A stretch of DNA of 64,000 nt from Aphrocallistes beatrix (taxonomy: Eukaryota > Porifera > Hexactinellida > Sceptrulophora > Aphrocallistidae), in NCBI GenBank assembly GCA_963281255.1, contig OY725488.1, positions 8,467,524 to 8,531,523 on the forward strand. Direction: 5' to 3'. The position numbers and the translations under genes were made by a program. The notes beneath the pieces were generated by a model. It worked only from the letters and a program-made list of their open reading frames with translations. It searched no databases and was not told the DNA's origin. Positions 10,160 to 20,843 of the stretch are shown one piece after another; the stretch's first letter is position 1; every line of letters starts with the position of its first letter.

Positions 10160-13100
10160 ATGGCAGAGTATTCGAGTGAGGCAGCGGAGATAAGCTTACG
10201 AGAAGACGCGGGACTATCTCCAGATCCTCAGAAGTACCAATCTTCTCCGGCCACACTCTCAGAGCAGTCAGACCAAGGCTCACAGGTGTACACATCTGTG
10301 CTGCACCCCTCGGAGGAAGGAGAGGGCGGACTCAGAGAGAGAATCCCAGCTGCCTCTGTAACGCTGGAAGAGGCGAAGCGGATTCAGGAGGAATACGAAG
10401 CCCCGTTCTCCGACCTCATCAATCAGAACCCAATCAAAACCAGAGATTTCAAGCACCCCCCTTCCTGGTTCCAGGACGCGCCCTTCTCTCACAACCTCAG
10501 ACTGGCTGTCGGGATGGTCCCCGCCCTCTTCGTCGTCGTGTCGCTGTCGGGCAAGGGACTGCTCGCTACGCTCAGTATCGGAGCGCTGTTCACCTACTTC
10601 ATCCTCAACTTCAGTCTCCCCAAGCACGCCCTCCTCAGCTGTCTCCTCTCCATCATCGCCGCTGAGGTTCTTTGAGACTCTGACTCTCACAACCCGACCG
10701 CTTGACTAACGCTATCTCCTCTAGGTAATCAACTTCTTCTCCCTGCTGCCTCTCATCTGGCGCTCCTTCATGAACAGCCCCCTCCTCAGCCTCTCGTACA
10801 GCTTCATCATCAGTCTGGGCGGGATATCCTTGCTGCAGTTCCCACACCTCAGGGTGTCTGAGCCCGCCATGTGTGTGCTCGTCGAGGAGCTCATGTTCGT
10901 CCTAGTCCCCTCGCTCCTCTTTCTGATCGACATGTGGGCCTGTGTGTTCCTGTTCGACCTGCACTACATGGGGACGCTCGCGTGCCTCGTAGCCTCGTGC
11001 CTCGCCTACCTCTACTACGTCCCTCTCACCTCCTCCTACTACCGCCCGGGCGCCACCAAGTTCCCAGTCGTTGTCCTCACCCGCTCCATGAGCGCCATCC
11101 TCTCCGCGGGCTCCCTGGTGGCTCCGTGTGGCGTGGAGTTCATTGTCACCATCCACTCGGTGCTGGTCAGGGGGGAGCCTCTGCAGGTGCACAGCATGGT
11201 GTGGGTGCTGTCCTTGCAGACCTTCCTGCTCTCTCTCCTGGGCAAGGCGAGGCTCTTCTGGTTCCTGGGGGACCCCTCTGGCTCTAGCTCCCCTCTCTTC
11301 TACACCCGGCTTGTGTCTGGCTGTGTGGCTGCTGTCACGGGGAGCTTGGTGTTCTCGAGAGAAACCTTCCTCACCGGCTGGCTGCCTGCCATCCCGCTCC
11401 TACTCTTGTTCGCCGGAGCGTTCGTGTCCATAGCAGTCACGGCGGAGAGACGCTCCTCTAGCATCAAGGTAGCGTGCGGGGTCCTCGTGTCCCTCTACCT
11501 GCTGTGCGCCTACTTCCTCCCCTGGAGGGTGCAGATATCCGGACCCGTCTTGATGTGGGGGATAGAGTTCCCGTTCAAACTGTTCCTCTGTCTGCTGGTG
11601 TCCGTCGCGCTCCTTTCTGCAGTGCTGCTGTACAGGTGGAAGGGACTGCCCCCCTCCCTCTACCTGCTGCACCTCTCAGGGGTCCTGCTCTGCGAGTACT
11701 GGCTCGTGAGGGAGGACACCTACCCCTACTGGATGCTGCTGGGGACCGCCGCTTCCGGGATGCTGCTGGCAGACCGTGTGCACAAGAACAAAGCGCTCAG
11801 GCCCACTCCCGCCTGGATCGGGGCCAGCGCCCACCTCTCCAAGCTCGTGTGGATACTTCCTGACGTCAGACACACAGAGACTGAGTTCTCACACGTAAGT
11901 TGGTCTGTCCGGCCTCCAGTCTGCCTCCTTACTTCTGTCTCCAATAGACCTCAGCACTGCCGGCGGCTCTGCCAGGCTTCGTGGCCGCTCTGCTCCTGCT
12001 GGGAGCTCTCAGGTTCGACCGGCACCTGGTCGGGCTGAAGCGTCTCTCGTACGCGGGACTGATGCTGCTGACGCTGCTCCTGTCCCAGCAGTCCATCGTC
12101 AGGCCTCTCCTCTCGCTGGCCTACTTCCACTTCCCCACCGCGGCGGACCTACTGGCCGCCACGCTCTCCTTCTACTGCGTGTTCGTGGCCCTGCTGCTGG
12201 CTCAGCCGGACCAGCGGAGGGGGCAGCACTCCAAGCGCCTGCTGGCGGGGGTGGTGGTGGTGTGCGGCGGCTGCTCTACGCTGCTCAACAGCTTCAAGCC
12301 GAGTCTAGACTTCTCCGAGCTGTGGACTGCTGTCCGAATAATCGCGGGGCTGGGGCACGAGTACTCGCCCCTCCGGGAGAAGGGACAGCTGCTGGCGGTC
12401 AGCTGGAGGCTGTTGATCGACTGGTCCCTCTTCTTCATTACCTCCATCGTTGGTCTATCCCTGTTCCTTTCACAGATACAAGAGTGGAGACGCAGCGCCA
12501 ACTTCCTCTTCGCCATGTCGCTACTATCAGGCTGGCTGGTGGGACTGAGGATTGCCCTGCTGCTAGGACCTTACCCGAACTTTCTCTGGCAGATATACGG
12601 GATGTCAGGCAGTGCCATTGCCTTCCTTCTTTTCAGAGCTGCGGTAGCTGCTCCTCAAGCCGCGCCTTGCTTCAAAGATAGACTGGCCTACCTGGTGCTA
12701 CTCACCACCTTTGCGTTCCAATTTATTTTCGACTATGCACTTTTGGGCTTGCACCATTCGTATGTTATCCAGTGCACTAAGTTCTGGGCTTTATCTTGTC
12801 TCATTATTGCGATTGGATTCAAATGCAAGCAGCAGCAGAAGAAGTACTTCCTGGGTGGAGATGAGAGGTCTGGGTTTCTAGAGGCCGATACTACCTACTA
12901 CCCTCTTATTGCTAACGTCAGCTGTTTGCTTGCCTACCTCTCTCTCATTCTAACTCCCTTTCAACACGAGGTGGAACTCACTCTCTTGTTCGGTGGCGCT
13001 ATATTACTGCTGATGCAGAATGATGATGTCCTCATTTCTTCCATCAGAGCAGAGAACATACTCTGGCCATCTCTCGCCGGGTTCGATACTTGTTTGCATT

Positions 13101-13393
13101 TCTTCTTTTTCATAGACCTTTTCTCAGTTCCATATATTAGTTGGTTTATGATATCGGAGGTGCTCATCATTTTGATTAACATTCCATTCCACTTTAAATT
13201 TATCAACGCTTACAAGGCGAATAAGAAAATACCTCTCGTCTCCCTGAGTTCCATGGCTGTGCCACTCAATCTTTTTCTCTTCAACCTCTATTCCTTTCCC
13301 GCCTCATTTTTCATCGCTAGTTTAGCTTGCTGTTACATTTTACAAGTGACATTTTGGCATCGTAGTGTAGTATTGAAGGCCCTAGATGGATGA
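10160..13393 (+). CDS. Large polytopic membrane protein, family not recognised
   Basis: Exons 10160..10666, 10725..11894 and 11948..13393 join at phase 0 into 1,040 residues; the introns are 58 and 53 nt. The first ~110 residues are hydrophilic and acidic/serine-rich. The rest is an almost unbroken series of roughly 25 hydrophobic segments with short loops (e.g. GMVPALFVVVSLSGKGLLAT, LLLLFAGAFVSIAV, GLMLLTLLLSQQSIV). No ankyrin, ABC, sterol-sensing or transporter signature is obvious, and I found no catalytic motif. GC content drops towards the 3' end. It could be a transporter, a lipid-handling protein or a polytopic ER protein; I do not assign a function. A structure prediction would be the most informative test. 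Confidence 0.85.
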
Positions 13394-13640
13394 ATAGCAT
13401 TTCAGATGAAGGACTCTGCTAGCAAATGGCCAGTGTCATTATTATGTTGTATTTTTGAATGTTTGATACTGCAGTGTTTATAATTATTGCAAACTCTTCT
13501 ATTCAACTGTTAGGCGAATTACCAGTGCAATCCTATGAAGATTTAATTTATTATTGCCATATATTTTAAATTAGTGTTGTTTCTCAAATGAAATGAATAT
13601 TTACAGCTAGTCAGTGCCTATCTTAATTCTATCTACGTAG

Positions 13641-14885
13641 ATGATATTCCCGCATAGATGCCGAATTAGTTGTGTAATAGTTTTATCCATTTTGCACATT
13701 TTACTTTCCGAGGTCTTCTCTTATCAGTCAATAAGCCCGCCTACCAATTCTGTTCTCACAAACACCACCAACTCGACTCAGATCTGTACAGTTACTGTCG
13801 GAGATTTAGATTCTTTTCTCGTATTAGTTCCAGCGCTATTGCTCGGTAGTAACTATGTCCTGTTGAAACGTTACAACCGAGGAGACGGAGTGTTCTTCCA
13901 ATGGATAGTCTGCGCAGGTGTGTGGCTGTGTGGTTTATGTGTCCACTTCATTCAATCCTCTCCTCATTTCTACGCCATTGCAACCTTGGGAGGAGTTATT
14001 TGGGCGCTCGGAAACTTCCTCCTCATACCCATGTTACGGTTGGTAGGCTTCCACACCGGATTGTTGATGTGGAGTCTGGTGTTTATGCTTAGCGGCTGGT
14101 TCACAGGATTCCTCAATTTAATGGGTCAGCACCATGAAGAACTTTGCGTTCCATTCTTTAACTATGGAGGCGTTGTCATGTGTATCTCTGGAGTCATTCT
14201 GTTAGCATTCTTGAGAGTTAAGCGATCAGCTCCCAATGTCAACTCGAATTTAGGACTTAACTATCTGGCTAATACTGCTCTATACAACATCAAGCCAGTA
14301 CAATATTACGATCCCCAGATGACTCAACTCAGGCCGGGGTACAAGAGATGGGACATCTTGGGTCGACTGTTTGATAGGCTGAGTCCCCTCAAGAGGAAGG
14401 TGATAGGGTATTTGTTATCAATTCTGATGGGCGTGTCTTGGGGTACACATTTCGTACCTCTACAGTTTCTTGAATCGCTTTCAATGCACAACAAATACTA
14501 CAGCTCAAACTGGCTGGACTATACCTTCCCTTACAGTACAGGAGCTTTCATCACGTCAACGTTTCTATTTGTTTTTTACAGTATTTATAGACTCAATAAG
14601 CCGCAAGTCTTACCCCAGTCAGTTCTCCCTGCACTCGCAGTTGGGATTCTCACAGGTGTCGCGATCTCCCTGTGGGCACATCTCAATGCGACGATGTCAC
14701 CTGCTATCACATTCCCTGTCATCGCATCAGGGACTTCTACTATTGGTGCGCTGTCCAGTGTCATTGTATATCGCGGCAGGAACAATTTGATAATATTCTT
14801 CGTAGCAGTTTCTGTTATACTCTCTGGGATCATTCTGCTCCTGATCTCTCAGCTTCATCTAATCCACGGAGTATTCAAACTTTGA
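13641..14885 (+). CDS. TMEM144: TMEM144-like drug/metabolite transporter superfamily protein
   Basis: This is an intronless 414-residue protein with an N-terminal hydrophobic segment that may be a signal peptide (VIVLSILHILLSEVFSY) and about ten transmembrane segments. The core blocks RYNRGDGVFFQWIVCAG, GGVIWALGNFLLIPM, MGVSWGTHFVP and GILTGVAISLWAHLNAT are typical of TMEM144, a predicted carbohydrate transporter of the DMT superfamily. Length is somewhat above the ~345 of human TMEM144 because of the N-terminal extension and a loop near residues 190-250. AATAAA in the 3' flank (14886) overlaps the stop region. The substrate is unknown. Confidence 0.9.
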   Translation: MIFPHRCRISCVIVLSILHILLSEVFSYQSISPPTNSVLTNTTNSTQICTVTVGDLDSFLVLVPALLLGSNYVLLKRYNRGDGVFFQWIVCAGVWLCGLCVHFIQSSPHFYAIATLGGVIWALGNFLLIPMLRLVGFHTGLLMWSLVFMLSGWFTGFLNLMGQHHEELCVPFFNYGGVVMCISGVILLAFLRVKRSAPNVNSNLGLNYLANTALYNIKPVQYYDPQMTQLRPGYKRWDILGRLFDRLSPLKRKVIGYLLSILMGVSWGTHFVPLQFLESLSMHNKYYSSNWLDYTFPYSTGAFITSTFLFVFYSIYRLNKPQVLPQSVLPALAVGILTGVAISLWAHLNATMSPAITFPVIASGTSTIGALSSVIVYRGRNNLIIFFVAVSVILSGIILLLISQLHLIHGVFKL

Positions 14886-15160
14886 AAATAAACTATTCAA
14901 TTTGCTTTTATCGAACAGTTGTAAATATATACCTCTGATGAATGTATTTACTTTAAATGTCTGCTCTCTCTACTCTGTGCAATGATTAATATAATAATTT
15001 ATTAACTCAACAAACGTATACTTTGAATAGAGTATAATTATTAACGGATTTTTGGTGGATTAGTTTGAAGTTGATTAAGATTGGTAATTATTTATTGATG
15101 TACCAAATTATGTACTACTTTTGAGAATTCATAAGTGATGATGTTATTATATTATCTGTG

Positions 15161-15718
15161 ATGGCAGAAAAGCTATCTGATGGTGCTGACTTGTTCAGAG
15201 AGGAAATGGAAACTCTTCAGAGTATCTATATGGACGATGACAGTTTTAAGATAATCAATGAGCATTCTTTCACTTACAAATTCTCTCCAGAAGGAAGCAA
15301 GGATTTTATAGTACAGTTCGAAATATGTCCTGATTACCCCGATGAGGCACCAAACATGCACTTGGATTTGCTATACAATGTTAACATAGGCAATGAACTC
15401 AAATCTGCAATAGTAGGTGCGCTGCAATCTGAGGCAAGGCAGTATTTGGGTGTTCAGATGATATATTCATTGTTGGAGTGGGGGATCGACTCCTTGGGAG
15501 AGGTTGTAGCATCCTGTCAGAATGAACCGAACGAATCTGAGCCCAAAATAGAAACCGCCCCTCATCTACCGAAGGAAAAAAAGGAAATTTTAACTAAAGC
15601 AGCTAAAAAGAAACTGGCTGATAGGACTGATGCTAAGGGCGAGTACCCCCGAGGGTGGAACTGGGTGGATGTTATTAAACATCTCAGCAAAAGCGGTTCT
15701 TCACAAGATCCTCAGTGA
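15161..15718 (+). CDS. RWDD4: RWDD4-like RWD-domain protein
   Basis: The 185-residue intronless product has an N-terminal RWD domain (residues ~9-115: EEMETLQSIYMDDDSF, FEICPDYPDEAPNMHL). Its lysine-rich C-terminal block ends in KGEYPRGWNWVDVIKHLSK, a near-exact hallmark of RWDD4. RWD domains are protein-interaction folds related to ubiquitin-conjugating enzymes but without the catalytic cysteine. The role of RWDD4 is poorly known. Start: the ATG at 15161 directly follows a GTG and gives MAEKLSDG. Confidence 0.93.
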   Translation: MAEKLSDGADLFREEMETLQSIYMDDDSFKIINEHSFTYKFSPEGSKDFIVQFEICPDYPDEAPNMHLDLLYNVNIGNELKSAIVGALQSEARQYLGVQMIYSLLEWGIDSLGEVVASCQNEPNESEPKIETAPHLPKEKKEILTKAAKKKLADRTDAKGEYPRGWNWVDVIKHLSKSGSSQDPQ

Positions 15719-16595
15719 CTCACTGGGGCTGCATTAGATTTTATTAGGTATTTCCATTATGACATGTGTATATCAAACTGTTGAATGTGTGATTTCAAAG
15801 CATCCTTTTCAGGGAGGACAGTGATGACCATTGACTGATCTAATATATTTTAATAAATTAAGTTAAGATAGATAAATGGAGGTTTGATGAATAAAACACT
15901 CATTTTCATGTACAGTCGAAACCGTTTTTTCTCACTCAGGTTGTTTCTTACTATTTCAGAATCTTGATTATGTAAAGAAATTCCAAATCTATATTAATTT
16001 CCATCGGTTTTTTCTTACTGTTAGAACCTGTAAAGAAATAGTAAAAAACCCGGTTTCAACTGCATTTCATTATAGAATCACATCATATTGAACACCTGGA
16101 AAATCAGTTATTATGTATATATATTACCTGGAAAATCCAGGTATTTTCCATCAGTTATTATGCATAATGCCTGAAATTTTTAGGTATTTTATAAATAACT
16201 GATTTAACGTATTATAACAAAGCGAAGTTGTAAGCCTGGCTGATCTTGCATATTTAAATAAAGGAATAACATAATATTACAGTGTAATATAATTGTCATT
16301 GTTCTATAATATTATGCTCTAACCAAACATTTCAAGCCTTACAGTGTCTGAAACTTGCACTTATGGCTTCTAGTAAGAAATCAATCACTGTCTAGCTCTG
16401 CATTTGGCGATAGTCTAGATCCAAGCTATTATCTACCAGTAGCTATATACTTCTGTAAGCTAGTCTATCAAGCTATCTATCATTCAATCTATTTTATATA
16501 TTCTGCTGTACTGCTCTACGTAGCACAGTTGTCCACTTTAGTGAATGAATGTAACATGAATTCCAGTCTCCCCTTCCACTCACAACTAGCTTCAA
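15719..16595. other. Intergenic region with a mariner-type MITE
   Basis: An 877-base AT-rich gap separates RWDD4 and JADE. It contains the MITE at 15913-16062 and, at about 16096-16200, an imperfect inverted repeat built from TCAGTTATTAT and CCTGGAAAATCCAGG motifs. The open frame at 16355-16654 runs from noncoding DNA into the JADE 5' end in another frame and is not supported as a gene. Confidence 0.6.
15913..16062. mobile_element. Mariner-type MITE, second family
   Basis: The 150-bp element has inverted ends CAGTCGAAACCG... and ...CGGTTTCAACTG, followed internally by T-rich/A-rich complementary tracts (TTTTTTCTCACT and AGTAAAAAACC). TA flanks the left end (15911-15912) and CA the right, consistent with a mutated TA duplication. 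It has no coding capacity and differs in sequence from the MITE at 1434. Confidence 0.65.
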
Positions 16596-19500
16596 ATGAT
16601 GTCTCACGCGAATTTGAAAAACAAAAATTCAGTATTTCCTTCCCTGCGGAATGATAGCAATCATCCTGTCATAGACTTGTGTAAAATGGACAGCTCGTCG
16701 ACATCTGCATCAGTCCCCGCCCAGAGCCAGAAAGCTCCCTCGCACACACACAAGAAAACGATGGAGTGCTTCAGAACGGACTTGATTACCAACATGAAGC
16801 TCCCCGACAACACTCACCTCGAGCCTGGCGCCTACGCTGCCCTTCACGACCAGTGGCGACACACCTGGGAGAAAGGCGTACAGGTAGGTGACAGCGTCAT
16901 CACTGTCTGTGAGATAGCGCATTATCCTGTTTTATTTACCTCATTTCAGGCCGTTATTACCCCAGACTTGTTCGATCGCATAACTTGAATGATCCATCAA
17001 TGTTATTGCATAGATTTTCTCATCCTTTTCAGGTACCAACAGCCACCATGGATACGAGTAGTAAGAGAGAAGAGAGGTCCAAACTGAACCAACTCTGGCC
17101 GCCTTTTAACTTCAGAAGTTCTGATGACAGACCCAAGAAATACATACGCGACTCAGGGCGGCCGGCTACCTCCTCCTACTCACTGGACGATCTCGACGCT
17201 TCCTGGCTGGAACTAGCCACATCATCGAAAGGACCATGCGACCACATGAACGCTCAGAAGAACGCACACCAAGCACTATCGGCGGAGCTTTTAAGACAGG
17301 TATACGACTGTTTCTGTTAAATCGATTTCCTGTTCGAATATTCACATTTTAATAGTAGACTGCTGAGCATTTTATGGCTTCGGTGGCATATAAAATGGCT
17401 GAGCTAGATCTGTGCTCTGATATATCACCAATGATCGTCAATTAATAATACTATTAGCCCAGATCCATCGCGATAAGATATGACAGGCGTTACTGCTGTG
17501 TCAATAGTCTTAGTTAGGTTTCTGGCCAATATTCCCACAACGAGTATACTCCATACTCTAGAATCGATATCCTGCAACCGACGATAAAGCTCGAATATCC
17601 AAGGGATTGAAAACCTTTAAATAGGGGTCATACTATGGTTTAACAAAGTTTTTCAGATATTTGGCTATTCTGTGGTCTATATTATTGCAGGAGAATGCGA
17701 GATCAAATCGATCCGGTCAATTGTGCAATTTAATCACCACATTCCAGACTATCCGAGTCAGTTCCAGTTACCACCGTATTCGTGTCAGTAGTTAATTGGA
17801 TGCTACTAGAGTTCATAGCATTGAGAGTTGGGTGTAACTAGTTAGATATTTCTATACGCGTATTTGAATATGTTGCATACTATTCTGATAGGTTTAGGTG
17901 TCAAAATTCTATTTAATTAAACCTAACTTTAATAAGTGATATTTGTCATCAATTATTACACTTGCAACGAGCCTATTTGATTCTTTTTGGTTTCTTGGTC
18001 TGTGATTCATTCATTGGATGAATCGTATTATTTTGTCGCATTTTTCTTGTAAAACTGTTCTTACGCGTTGCATCAAGGCTGGATTCGGTTAACCGGATAA
18101 CCCCCGTCAATCTCAGTTAACCGGATAACCCCCGTCAATCTCAGTTAACGATTAATGAAATCTTAGATCGGTTAGCCGATCTTCTTTATTTTCTAAATAT
18201 TTACACTAATTTCATTGTTTTCGACGTAGATTCATGAATGCTTCTAAAACTTTGATAATACAATACAATTTCTATTTTCTAATTTTGTAGTATATTTCTA
18301 GACCACTGAAGATATCAAATTTTCAATATCAGGCTAAGATTAGTCCAAAATCCATATTTCTACCAATCAGTGTTAATCGGGATACAGACAATTCGTGACA
18401 TTCTTGTAGTCGTGTAAACAATCATTAGTTGAGATTAAAGAGTTTTATTCAACTTTTTTTGATTAATTAAAGATGAAAGACAATTACAACTAAAAGAATT
18501 ACTTCCCGAGAGAGAAATTCATTCTCACATTCTAACATTGAATTCATCAATTCTATGTTGAATAGTCACAAATAGCAATGTCACAAATTGTAATGTCACG
18601 AATTGTAATGTCACGAATTGTATGTCACGAATTGTAATGTCACGAATTGTAATGTCACGAATTGTCTGTATCCCGTGTTAATCGGTCAACCAACTCCAGC
18701 CCTGTTGCAACTAACCATGGACATATATCGATTATTATAGGTGTCTCTAATCAGGATCAGAGCAGCTGTTACAGCTGTTACGGCCATGTTTCATAAAACC
18801 TGCTTCTACCGGACCGTTTGCCTGAAATATGTTCTAACTTTCTTTGTGAAATGTAATACCTGAAACAAATTAATTAGTTGTTGGATACTCTCTTAATTAG
18901 TGACCTGTACTCCTTGTGACGTCATGAACACCTGTTGGTTTATCATGCGTGTCTCCTCTTTAGTGCATGATCTCGCTAGAGCACACCACCTACCGGAACA
19001 TGGCGCATGCCATCCGCACACAGGAGGAGCTAGGGATCCAGTACGACGATGAGGTGGCGTGCGATGTGTGCGGCGAGTTGGACGCTGAAGAAGGCAATGA
19101 GCTGGTTTTCTGCGATTATTGCAACGTCTGCGTTCACCAGCTATGTTACGGGGTGCCCGATGTACCCGAGGGCCCCTGGCTGTGTGCACCCTGCCTTAAG
19201 ACAACCCTCAGCAGTACTCGTGAGTTTAGATTCTAATCTTGTAATATAATATCCTACATTGCTCATATTTCATCAACAGTTTTCTAATTAGCCAGTTCTT
19301 GATAACAGAGGGGCTAATTAGAAAGCAAAAATTGATGATGATATATAGACAGTGTAGGATTTGATAAGTAGGAATGGTATGTTATCTTAAATCATACACA
19401 CCTGGTACGTATGTCTTACTTCGATTCATTAGCTGATAATCTCTCCGATTAGAATTTGGCAAATAAATATGACTACATATTTTTAGGATTTGATACGTAT

Positions 19501-20574
19501 GTGTTACGCAATATCGTATTTCGCCATATAGTATCACTATTATATTTAGATGTTTCTGTATCCAGTCCGCACCCAAACTGCCACCTCTGTCCCTCTCCTC
19601 CCGGAGGAGCTCTCAAGCCTTCTCAATGCGGGAAGTTCTGGGTTCACGTCAGCTGTGCTCGCTGGATTCCTGAGCTGGGACTCTGTCTCCGCAACAAGAC
19701 ACGCCTCGCTACCTCCAGCAAGCGCTCCCAGTCGGAAGTGGACCTCAGCAAGATCAACAGCAGCCGGTGGAACCTGATCTGCTCGATTTGCCGGATCAGG
19801 AAGGGCGCCTGTATCCAGTGCTCAGAGCGACACTGCGTCACTGCTTTCCACGCGTCCTGCGCGCGCAAGAACAGCCTGGAGATGTTCCAAACTCCCTCCG
19901 GACTCCGCCAGGTCTTCTGCTCGCGACACAGATCCCGGAACAAATCAGACAGAGCCAGCGGAGCTCCCGGCGCCAGCAAGCTGCTAGAGATGGAGCAGGA
20001 ATTTGAAAACTACGCTGACCCGACCGATCTCAAACAGCTGCGTATCTCCACGGAACTCTCCCAGCTCATCTTCAACTACTGGTGCATGAAAAGGAGAGCT
20101 AACCACTGCAAGCCTCTCGTCTCCGAGTCCCTACTCGAGATAGTTAAGCCGGATCCACAGAAGTTCGACACCAGTGACCTCAGACGAAGTGTTAGCTCAT
20201 ACAACACCGATGCTACCCCCTCGCCCCCAGATTCCCCGCCCAGAAAGTCCAAAGATCCAAAGGTGAAAAGAATAATGTTCCCTTCCAAAGAGAAAATAAA
20301 TGAAAAAAAGCTCTACAAGCTGAGACTTGACCTCGAGAAGGCGAGGAACCTCTCGTACATGATCTGCAGGCGTGAGAAGATCAAGCGGCAGCTGATCGAC
20401 ATAAACCGCGAATCTCTTGAGGCAGAGCTCCGCTTGGTAGAAGAGCAGATGGAGAGAGACATGTCCACCCCCGAGGAGTACAAAGCTCGATACGCCAACG
20501 AGAGCTACACATCGTGCCGGATCACAAGAGCTAGAAGCTTAGATCTGCTGACATCACATTCCCACGAAAGTTAA
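16596..20574 (+). CDS. JADE-family PHD-finger protein (HBO1 acetyltransferase scaffold)
   Basis: Exons 16596..16883, 17033..17299, 18964..19219 and 19550..20574 join in frame (phases 0,0,1) to 611 residues. Visible parts in order: the JADE N-terminal block ([17 protein letters not shown]...[12 protein letters not shown]), the KKYIRDSG segment, the [13 protein letters not shown] motif, the EPL1-like helix ([25 protein letters not shown]), the first PHD finger ([27 protein letters not shown]) and the extended ZnKn-PHD ([15 protein letters not shown]...[12 protein letters not shown]...[14 protein letters not shown]...[10 protein letters not shown]). JADE/BRPF proteins tether the HBO1 acetyltransferase to chromatin. 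The tail after residue ~430 is basic with a coiled-coil stretch. The second intron (17300-18963) is large and filled with nested MITEs. It could be a single pre-duplication JADE gene. Confidence 0.92.
18088..18143. repeat. 28-bp tandem duplication
   Basis: The unit GTTAACCGGATAACCCCCGT plus CAATCTCA occurs twice in direct succession, identical in both copies, then continues GTTAAC. It lies just inside the left end of the hAT-like element in JADE intron 2. Confidence 0.85.
18379..18674. mobile_element. MITE with 9-bp target duplication (Mutator-like) and internal 15-bp tandem array
   Basis: The 296-bp element has inverted ends GGGATACAGACAATTCGTGA / TCACGAATTGTCTGTATCCC. It is flanked on both sides by GTGTTAATC (18370-18378 and 18675-18683), a 9-bp target-site duplication typical of Mutator-like elements. 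Near the right end (18586-18659) is a five-unit tandem array of AATTGTAATGTCACG, whose unit repeats the subterminal sequence. It sits inside the hAT-like element in JADE intron 2. Confidence 0.8.
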
Positions 20575-20843
20575 TTTTATTTCAACAGTTTTCTTCTTGA
20601 AAGTCGCTATTTAAATTAACCTCACAATTGTTAACCGCATTTTAGGTATTATGAGTTGATTTTGCATTCGCTTAATAATGTAATTTTAGTTAATATGATG
20701 TTACAACTCCACAATTGGAGTCTGTATGGGTCAATATAATATTTATATATGCACAACTTACTCAGCTCAATTACTTCTTGAGTATTTAGACTTGAGTACT
20801 AATATATAGCTGATAATCAGACATATCCTCATTTATAAGCACA

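Larger units (their letters stand above)
18074..18704. mobile_element. hAT-like MITE, host of a nested MITE
   Basis: Within JADE intron 2, CAAGGCTGGATTCGGTTAAC at the left and GGTCAACCAACTCCAGCCCTG at the right are imperfect inverted repeats; the intact right end reads CAGGGCTGG in reverse, as in hAT ends. Flanks share TTGCA but no exact 8-bp duplication. The left half contains a 28-bp tandem duplication (18088-18143). The element was split by the insertion at 18379-18674. Confidence 0.6.

Noticed and set aside
10871..11433. Overlapping frames in the large membrane protein gene (GC-rich region 10.8-12.7 kb)
   Set aside because: High GC keeps several frames open; only one gives continuous hydrophobic segments and correct splice phases.
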